The notes beneath the pieces are model-generated. The model worked only from the letters and a program-made list of their open reading frames with translations. It had not been told where the DNA came from and searched no databases. Shown here in pieces: positions 55,587 through 64,000 of a stretch of DNA of 64,000 bases (the stretch's first letter is position 1; every line of letters begins with the position of its first letter). The position numbers were made by a program, and so were the translations under genes. This DNA comes from Chrysemys picta bellii. Lineage: Eukaryota > Chordata > Testudines > Emydidae. The stretch lies in NCBI RefSeq assembly GCF_011386835.1, contig NC_088799.1, positions 72,249,302 through 72,313,301 of the forward strand. The letters are read 5' to 3'.

Positions 55587-56815
55587 TAACATAAGAATGG
55601 CCCTACTGGGTCAGACCAAAGGTCCATCTAGTCCAGTATTCTGTCTTTCGACAGTGGCCAATGCTAGGTGCCCCAGAGCGAATGAACAGGTAATCATCAA
55701 GTGATCCATCCCCCTCGCTCATTCCTAGCTTCTGGCAAACAGAGACTAGGGACACCATTCCTGCCCATCCTGGCTCATAGCCATTAATGGACTTAACCAC
55801 CATGAATTTATCTAGTTCTTTTTTGAACCCCATTATGTCTTGCCTTCACAGCATCCTCTGGCAAAGAGTTCCACAGGTTGACTGTGCATTGTGTGAAGAA
55901 ATACGTTTTTATTTGTTTTAAACCTGCTGCCTATTAATTTCATTTGGTGACCCCTAGTTCTTGTGTTATGAGAAGGAGTAAACAACACTTCCTTATCTAC
56001 TTTCTCTACACCAGTCATGAATTTATAGACCTCAATCATATATCCCTTTAACTGTCTCTTTTCCAAGCTGAAAAGTCCCAGCCTTATTATCCTCTCCTCA
56101 TACAGAAGCTGTTCCATACCCCTAATCATTTTTGTTGACCTTTTTTGAACCTTTTCCAGTTCCAATATATCTTTTTTTGAGATGGGGCGACCACATCTGC
56201 ACACAGTATTCAAGATGTAGGCGTACCATGGATTTATATAGAGGCAACATGATCTTGTCTGTCCTATTATCTATTCCTTTCTTAATTATTCCCAGCATTC
56301 TGTTCGCTTTTTTGATCGCCGCTGCACATTGAGTGATGTTTTCAGAGAACTAGCCACAGTGACTCCAAGATCTTTCTTGAGTGGTAACAGCTAATTTAGA
56401 TACCATCATTTTATATGTATAGTTGTGATTATGTTTTCCAATGTGCATTACTTTGCATTTATCAACATTGAATTTCATCTGCCATTTTGTTGCCCAGTTA
56501 CCCAGTTTTGAGAGATCCTTTTGTAGCTCTTCGCAGTCTGCCTGGATCTTAACTATCTTCAGTAATTTTGTATCATCTGTAAATTTTGCCACCTCACTGT
56601 TTACCTCTTTTTCCAGATCATTTATGCATATGTTGAAAAGGACTGGTCCCAGAACAGACTCCTGGGGGACACCACTATTTACCCCTCTCCATTCTGAAAA
56701 CTGACCATTTAACCTACCCTTTGTTTCCTGTCTTTTAACCAGTTACCAATCCATGAGAGCACCTTCCCTCTTATCCCATGACAGTTTACTTTGTGTAAGA
56801 GCCTTTGGTGAGGGA
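55587..56815 (-). mobile_element. CR1 LINE, longest copy in the window (RT C-terminal part and 3' end)
   Basis: Minus-strand reading gives VPQESVLGPVLFNI, KFTDDTKLL (the RT active-site region), [34 protein letters not shown] and then the CR1 tail to ACATAAGAATGG at 55587. Frameshifts and stops throughout. 5'-truncated near 56815. Confidence 0.9.
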
Positions 56816-58160
56816 GCCTTTGGTGGAAGGGGGCTACGGACTCATGGAGTTAGTTAAGGGTACACTTACCCTCCTTGCTATCAAAGTTTGTGATGATTTA
56901 GACTCAGATCTGTCAACTAGATTTAAAAATTGTTGCTCATAATGGTCCTCTTTGGTGCAGAACCTATTCTAGGTCAAAAGAAGGTTCATTGTGACTTGAC
57001 TTGAGAGAGAGCAGGCTTAAATGGTTACCTTCCAATGACAGGTGCATTTTTGTACTGGTGTGTATGTTCATTTCACATGAGTTTGAATGCTCACTTCACC
57101 AGCATTAGGGTTGTGTTATGTGGCCATTTAGGAAACAACTCCTTAAGACCTAAACTGAGCATCCTTAACATCTCAGCATTAGCAATAGAAGAATTTCAAA
57201 GGATTTTGTTCAATAAACAGTCAAATCTAGATACTTATCTGAATCTTTAATCTCTCTTGAGTCTGGAAAAACAGGGCAGGATTGTTTTTGTGAAATTGTT
57301 GGGATTTTTGGTCTTGGCTGGAAGTGCAGAGGCATGAGGGAACTATCCATTTTTTTTTAAATTTTACTTCAGATACCTTTTATTTTTGGCTTAGTACATG
57401 TGAAATTTCTGGAGGTGTTTTTCATGACACCCCAGTTGAAGAGCTGGCAATGAAGGAAGGGTAGGAATAGGTTTTATTGGTGGATTAGAGTTAAAAATCC
57501 TTTCTGAGGGAGATAAATGGGGCACTTGTCAGCAGTTATCTCAGCAGACAGGCTGGGACCGACAGGCTCTGTGGAGGAGTTTGAAGGAACTGGGCCTTCC
57601 CAAATTCGGGGTATGGTAAACCTTAGGGAAAAGTAGACCTGTATAGGATGATTCATTGTTTTTAAGGTATGTTTTCTCTTAAGTGCTTTTTTCCTAAATA
57701 AATATTACTTTTAATGAGGCTGTCTGCTCACTGATGACCATGGTCATTGCCTTGGCGGGAATAGAGTTGCAGGGTCTGGACATAAGTCAGACCTGTTAAC
57801 GTGATCACAGTTGATGCACAGAGGATTGCAGCCCAGGGCTGAGTCTGAGAGTGGGAGAATTCCATGACTCTATCCCAAGATGGAAGTGATGACTAGAGGC
57901 CTGAGACCCGAGGAGCGCAATTGGGTGCAGGGAGATGGTGGTCAGAGGTGCAATTAGCATGGGAATTTTGGCATCAGTATATTGCTATACACATGGCTAG
58001 GAAATCATTCAATTCAAGTTTTCTGATTTCCATCTTATCCCGTCATATAAACATACACACCAAAAAGAGAAGATCTGGAATTGGGATTGATTTGTTGGTC
58101 TACAGGAGGATATCTGGCTGAAAAAGTGATTGCTATTCAGTATCCGAGGAGCATTGTCTC
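56816..58160. other. Unassigned sequence
   Basis: No gene or repeat recognised. Confidence 0.5.
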
Positions 58161-58169
58161 ATCCTAATG

Positions 58170-58298
58170 TAGGATGACCAGATAGAAAATGTGAAAAATC
58201 AGAATCGGGCATGGGGAAGGGGGTAAGAGTTGCCTATATAAGACAAAGCCCCTAATATTGGGATGGTCCTGATAATATCAGCATGTTTGGTCATCCTA
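58170..58298. mobile_element. Short hAT-type MITE (129 bp)
   Basis: Ends TAGGATGACCAGAT and TTTGGTCATCCTA are inverted repeats, flanked by exact 8-bp duplications TCCTAATG (58162-58169 and 58299-58306). Confidence 0.85.
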
Positions 58299-58527
58299 TC
58301 CTAATGCACAGACAAATATTGTATCAACATTTACTACACTTACTGATATGAGAGGATAGATTTTTGCAAAGGAGGATGAGCGTTTCTCACAACAACCTAA
58401 AATGTTACTTGCCTAGTGAGCGAATATAAATGTCACTAATCCAGTTAATAAAAATCACCAAAATGTTCACTTTATATGATGACAATATGCTAGCGAATTC
58501 CTGTTGTCCAGCCAGATGGCTATAGAG

Positions 58528-59356
58528 CTGGGGCAGGCAAATTTTTTGGCCTGAGGGTTTCAGAAATTGTATGGAGGGTCGGTTAGGGGAGGCTGTGTCT
58601 CCCTAAACAGCCAGGTGTGGCCCGGCCCCCACCCCCCCATCCCTCCCTGCTTCTTGTCCCCTGATGCCCCCCCAGGACCCCTGCCCCATCTAGCCCCCCC
58701 TTCTCCCTGTCCGCTGACCGCCCCTGGAACCCTCACTTCTGACTGCCCCCCACCGCCCCATCCAACCCCTCCTCTCATTCCTGACTGCCCACCCCTTCTC
58801 CCTGTCCCCTGACTGCCCCTGGAACCCTCACTTCTGACTGCCCCCCACTGCCCCATCCAACCCCTCCTCTCATTCCTGACTGCCCCCCCGGACCCCTGCC
58901 CCATCCAACCACCCGTTCTCCCTGCCCCTGACTTCCCCCGCCTCCCCCCGCTGCCCCATCCAACCGCCCCGCCTTCCTGACTGCCCCCTGGAACCCCTGC
59001 ACCCATTCAACCCCCCCCGTTCCCCACCCTCTGACCGCCCCAACCCCTATCCACACCCTCTGATCACCACCCTGAACTCCCCTGCCTTCTATCCAATCCC
59101 CCCCCCCCCCCCGCTCCCTGCCCCCTTACCACGCTGCCTGGAGTGAGCCACACCACCGCGCAGCACAGAGCACCGGCTCAGGCTGCGTCTGTGCAGCTGC
59201 GCTGCCCGGCTGTCAGAGCATTGCGCCGGCGGCATGGCACACTGAGGCTGTGGGGGAGGGAGAACAGCTGGGGAGGGGCCAGGGGTGAGCCTCCTGGGCC
59301 AGGAGCTCAGGGACTGGGCCAGATGTGGCCCGCGGGCTGTAGTTTGCCCACCTCTG
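58528..59356. mobile_element. hAT-type MITE with C-rich tandem interior
   Basis: Ends CTGGGGCAGGCAAATTTTTTGGCC and GGCTGTAGTTTGCCCACCTCTG style (inverted repeats) with flanking octamers CTATAGAG and GTATAGAG (7 of 8). The interior (58610-59130) is a C-rich tandem array with a unit of about 107 bp, containing CCTGGAACCCTCACTTCTGA twice. Long shadow ORFs are an effect of the repeats. Confidence 0.8.
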
Positions 59357-59364
59357 GTATAGAG

Positions 59365-61501
59365 GAAGTAAGTAAAACTGCATGTGAACCCACCAAGAAA
59401 ACTTATTTGAGATTCCCAGAATCTGCAGTTCTATTTCCTTGCTCTTATGATCACATTACTGTGCCTGAGACATACTGGAAATATTTGGAGATAAACTTTT
59501 TTTCACAAGAAGCACTTATATTAACCATTTTCTGAATCAGATGCTTGATTATATCACCTGCTTCTTCAGTGAATATAACTCAAGGATGTGTCTAAAGTCG
59601 GTTAATTTAAGTTCTTCTAAAGTTTTACTTGTGTAATTCTACTAAGAAACTTAAGGCACTTTTCACTGAATAGTGAAGGGGTAGAGGATATACTGGAGTA
59701 AAAGAGAAAATCTCCTGCTGTAGAGCACTTCAAAAATTACCCCTGGAAAATGCATCATAAGTATGTTATGTTGTTGGTTTTTTGATAACTTTTAGGGATA
59801 AACATTATTTAGTGTAAAGATAACCAAGTCAAGTTTTTGATAAGACATTTCCAGTCAATATAGGCATGTAGTGAGACAGATTTTCAAATCCATTAATGTT
59901 TTTTTCCCCATGTGATCATCAAAGCTCCCATACACAATGCAGAGACAGTGGGTGGGTGGAGTTATTGTTAGAAAACAGATCAACAAGCAGAGCTGAAAAA
60001 ATGGGGGTGGCGGGGAGGAGAAAGGGAACAGGAGAAAATTAATACATTTATGTTGAATTCTCATAGGGGAAAAATGGGTTTAGAATAAAAGATGGACTTT
60101 TACAATTTTATTTATTTTTTTGCTGCTTTATTGATGTCTTGTGAGAAAATAGGAAGATGGCTTGTAACAGAGAGGTTTCTAACTGAACAGAAAGAAAGTA
60201 GAAAACTCACGGGAAAAAAAGTAGGGAAAAGGCAAGCAGAAGTAAAAAGCTGAAAAGTTCATTCAATATAAGGCATGCCCCAGAAGCATCTCCTATAATG
60301 GAACAACAGATCAACTGTAAAACCACAGAGAATGTAACTGTGACTGAGTCAGTCTTGGCTGCATCATTTATTCAGCAGTATATACAGGAGTACCCACACA
60401 ACCCTTTACTGATCCATATTTAGTCCCATCTCTGATGCCCTCTCATGAAGGACTCAGGATAACTACACAAACATATAGGCCATCTCCACAGTAGAGAAAT
60501 GGACGTTCCTATCTAAACCAGTGGGGTAGAACTGTTTTAAGAACAAATGATTGTGTGTGCCCATGCTGTGTTATGAACTGTTGAAGCATTGTCTTCTCAT
60601 CTATACTAGTCCTGTTGCTGAAGGTGTATAGTTAAAATGCCTTCTAGAGTCCCGTCCCTCAGCTCCTAGAAACAGTAGATTCTGGGAGATTTCAGAATGG
60701 CCCTAGTGCACTGTCAGAGAGTTGTGGATGGAACATCTGAACAGATTCACTCAGAACTGTTTTGGTGATGTTTACACTAGCACTAAATCAATGTAGTCTG
60801 AACTGGTGTTGAGACATTTTGGTATTTTGAAATCCTCCAGATTCCAGGAACTAATCCAAAAGGCAGTTGACATGCATGTAAATTTTGGAGCACTGTTATG
60901 TGTGTATAAGAGGTGTTTTATGGACATGATGGTGGGACCAAATGGTTCTAGGAATGGTACGTTTCTCTAAAATAGAAAAGGTCATCTTTGAATTCTTCTG
61001 GGCTGGGCTCTGAATGTCCCTAGAGTGTGGGGCCTCCAACTACTTTATTTGTGGTACCTCTGTGAAGAGGAGATTAAAAATGTATGTGCAATGTATAACC
61101 CCTGATAAAATATTATAGCCAACTTTAACAAAATAATCATAAACAGACAAATAGTCCTTACTCATTTGTAACTGGTAATTTTTTTTCTTCTTATATGAAA
61201 ACTACCTTTGCAAATACTTTTCTTTCAGAAAGCTTTCTCCTCGTCCACCTTTTTTCACCCTTCCACTGATTGCTGTTCATGATACAGTTTCACCTATATA
61301 CACCTTCAGCAAACAGCCAATTATTTTAGTATTTTTCCACATTATAAATGGGGGAACTGAGGCACAGGGTTAGTGACTTGCCCAGGATTGCACATGGATC
61401 AGGAATACAACCTGGGTCTCCTGTCTCCTTTTCCCCTGCTCCAACCATCAGATGAAACCATTTCTTATTTCACACTGCTATAAAAACCCACTCTCTCTTC
61501 C
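59365..61501. other. Unassigned sequence
   Basis: 60475-60830 has weakly MITE-like text. No gene supported. Confidence 0.45.
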
Positions 61502-62374
61502 TGTGATGGGGTGCACTTGCCCCACACCAGACGGGAAGGGATTAACACTACATTGTGGGCTGAAGAATACATGCCCCCTTCTCCCTACTGGGCATGCTCC
61601 TGGTGTACCAGTATAAAAGTGAATAGCCCAGCTCAGAAGACGCTGGCGTGGAAGGATGTGTGCCTGGAGCTCCTGCTGAGGATGGCCTCCAGCCTGTGCC
61701 AGAGGGGAGAGGAGACATGGACCACAGCCTCGGACCCCAGCAGCTCATGGAGCCCCAGGGAGTGGCCGGTGCAGGGGAACTAAGAGATCCCAATGCCTCC
61801 TGTACTACAACGCCCGAGACTGCAGTAAGAAGTGACCCAGGGGTGGTATCGGAGTGGTATCTCCCACAAGGTAAGCTCGGCATATTTCGGTGGGACTCCC
61901 CGCTGAGCTGTTAGCTGGTCATTCCACCGCTACTATGGCTCTGGGTTGGGGCTCGGTGGAGTTGGGTGGGCCCAGGCCCCCGAGGGCTGTTGGCCCCCAG
62001 GAACTCTGGCCATTGGGCCACACTGCCCTGACAGCAAGGGCGTGTTTTATGAACTCCGGCCGCTAGGCTGCACTACCCTGAATGAGCGGGGCGTTTGCAT
62101 AGACTCTGGCCATTGGGCCATTCTGCCCTGACACTAGAGGTGTGTTTCATGGAATCCAGCTAGGCTGCACTACACCCAGAAGGGGGGGAGAATAGAGCAG
62201 TGACACAGCCGGAGGGCTGTGTCCAGAAGAGGATGCCGTAAACCAGGGAGCAATGCAGATCCCAGATAGCAGAGCAGGCAACACCACCCACAGAGGGCAC
62301 TCCACGGCTAGAATGGAGTTAATTCCCAGAGTGACTGGCAGGAGGTGCCATGGTGGTGAGCACAACCCGTTACA
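61502..62374 (+). mobile_element. Solo LTR (873 bp) with tandem repeats
   Basis: Begins TGTGATGGGGTGCACTTGCC and ends ACCCGTTACA; flanking pentamers CTTCC and CTGCC match 4 of 5. TATAAAAG near 61613 fits a plus-strand promoter. An array of three units of about 50 bp plus a partial one (62002-62165, each starting AACTCTGGCC-like) lies inside. No retroviral ORF. Confidence 0.75.
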
Positions 62375-62990
62375 CTGCCCTACAAGTGCGTGGAGAAATC
62401 TGACATTATCTAGACTGTTGATGTGACAGGTCACGTATTCCAATGGTCTTTAAATTATTCCTCAGTAGAGATGTGAGGATAGAATAATGTCACTTCTCAC
62501 ATCTACCATCTTGATGTATTGTTAGTAGTATTTGGCATTTACACTGTGGTCGTGCCTAAAAGCTACAACCAGGTTTAGGTTTAGCCTCTTTGTGATGGGT
62601 GCCATACCGACATATTATGTTACCTTCCTTCAACTGCTTATAATCCAAAAGGCAAGCTATAATAAGTGGGCTGGGATGGAGTACAGGAGATTGGGCAAAT
62701 AAATTCAATAGGATATGTTAGTTACTAACTGGCTAGTAGCAATGATCACAGCTGCCTAGCAATTATCAGGTTGCATTTTGTATGCATTATGAAAAAGATG
62801 AATGGAGGGACAAGGTAATTGCTTGATGGATTTTAACTGAGAGCTTATTCTACTTTTAAGAGATGGAATGGGAGTCGGCATGTCAGTGCATTTTGGAGAA
62901 GCAAAGCATTGGATGATTGAGAACAGCATCATTGATGGAGCAAAGGTAGGAGCTGAACTTGTGATAAGATGATAGTCTGGATAGGCAGAG
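62375..62990. other. Unassigned sequence
   Basis: Nothing recognised. Confidence 0.5.
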
Positions 62991-62994
62991 AGAG

Positions 62995-63500
62995 CTAAAT
63001 TGCAAAGGGGTTTGAAAGTAAGAACAAAGAAATGTTTGCATTGGAAGAATGGAAGCCAATGGAAGGACTTAAAGCAGAGGTGACATAGTTGGAGTCACCA
63101 GCCAAGATGATCTTAGCAGTAGCTTGTTTTTCATTTATTTGTGGGGGTGCAAGGTTGCAGGTATCGAAGACAGAGAGGAGGAGATTAGTCACCAAGATAT
63201 GAGATGATCATGGATTGGACAAGAGTTTTGGCAGAGTGGTCCGAGAGGCCAGGTTGGATCTTGGACATATGCAGGGAGAAATGGAAGACTTAGACATGGC
63301 CTGTCTTGGTACAGGGTCAAAAGAGAACCCAAAGACAAAGCCAAGATTTTGGGATTGTGTGAGGGGGAGGATGGTGGTGGTGTCCATGATAAAGAAATGG
63401 AGGATTTAGACGGAAAGACTGGTAGCTTGATTTTGGCCATGTTACGTTTCAAGTGTATCGTATCATGATTCCTGGAAGATGCCTCTAGAACTGACATTTG
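62995..63500 (-). pseudogene. Old LINE reverse transcriptase C-terminal fragment (L2/L3 type)
   Basis: Minus-strand text NILALSLGSLL-like, CQNSCPIHDHLIS and LSSIPATL resembles the region ..KTLIHSLVISRLDYCNSLL.. near the end of L2/CR1-clade ORF2, heavily degraded. Assignment by wording only. Confidence 0.45.
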
Positions 63501-64000
63501 AAAGAGACAGTGAATTAGATTTTATGGCATAAATGTATCATTTATGAAGGGACCTGATATTTTGTGAGAGACATGATAATGCCTAATAAAGAAGTAGAAA
63601 GCACCTTTCCTCATGGGTTTAGAAGGACCTATAACTTTGGAAGTAGCAGAGTTTACATAAGCATAATATCCACTGTATTTTCATTCTTTCTATAGACCTG
63701 CAGTCATTGACCAAAAAGCAGACTCACTAGTGTCTCTCTACAATGGATTAAATGAAGAAGTGACGTAAATGGTTATTTAAGTTAGATTTTTGTAAGTGAG
63801 TGTAATTTACATGCTAAAGTGGCAGAAGAGGTGGGATTGTATTAAGAAAAGCAAGCAACTGAGCAGTACAAGAAGATATAAGAAAAACTAGCCTCAAATA
63901 AAATTGAGTATAACAGCAAAGTATTTTCTTAGTATTTTAATGTATTTTAAGGGTTTATATCTTAAATTACTAAGGAGTGTTGCCTTCTAAAATTAGAAAC
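63501..64000. other. Unassigned AT-rich sequence
   Basis: Nothing recognised. Confidence 0.5.

Noticed and set aside
1..64000. CRISPR arrays, tRNA or rRNA genes, bacterial-type operons
   Set aside because: None seen. The tRNA-Asn-like text at 6501-6522 is a retroviral primer site, not a tRNA gene.

Overview
This is vertebrate nuclear DNA with no recognisable host exon. It is an intergenic or intronic stretch made mostly of transposable elements nested inside one another. The mix of families points to a turtle (Testudines) or close reptile: CR1 LINE 3' ends, Harbinger elements with a spliced Myb-like cofactor, a Penelope-like element, GC-rich hAT MITEs whose ends read CAGGGCCGGC, and a gammaretrovirus-like provirus. 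That host assignment is inference from repeat style; nothing here identifies a species.

Layout. 1-755 is the 3' part of a DNA transposon with CACTG-type ends. 1180-7101 is a minus-strand gammaretrovirus-like provirus with two 575-bp LTRs, a primer binding site matching tRNA-Asn, and deleted or frameshifted gag, pol and env. 7356-8645 holds MITEs, two of them hAT-type with 8-bp target duplications. 9429-10024 is a solo LTR. 14469-14753 is a Harbinger MITE built of three stacked hairpins. 19357-25135 is an old Harbinger element split by a young Gmr1-like Ty3/Gypsy retrotransposon (20701-24711) whose LTRs differ at about two positions and which keeps an 876-codon gag-protease-integrase-zinc-finger ORF with a SCAN-like capsid. 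28800-31143 is a second decayed Harbinger element.

35689-38247 is a complete copy of the same CACTG-ended transposon seen at the left edge. It is inserted in a CR1 LINE with a 2-bp duplication and encodes a zinc-finger protein of unclear class. 48380-54714 is a minus-strand Penelope-like element (reverse transcriptase plus GIY-YIG endonuclease) interrupted by a 4.3-kb Harbinger element (48535-52803). That Harbinger copy has an intact 433-aa DDE transposase, a spliced but truncated cofactor gene and a possible third ORF. The right side holds further CR1 copies (40263, 45949, 55587), two more hAT MITEs, a second solo LTR (61502-62374) and a LINE remnant.

How the parts relate. There is no operon or pathway; the logic is nesting, which gives relative ages: CR1 before the CACTG transposon, Penelope before the intact Harbinger, old Harbinger before the Gmr1-like element, and a MITE before the hAT MITE inside it. 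The elements that look most recently active are the Gmr1-like retrotransposon and the 48.5-52.8 kb Harbinger. Positions and motifs were read by eye; family names come from recalled domain knowledge, not a database search.
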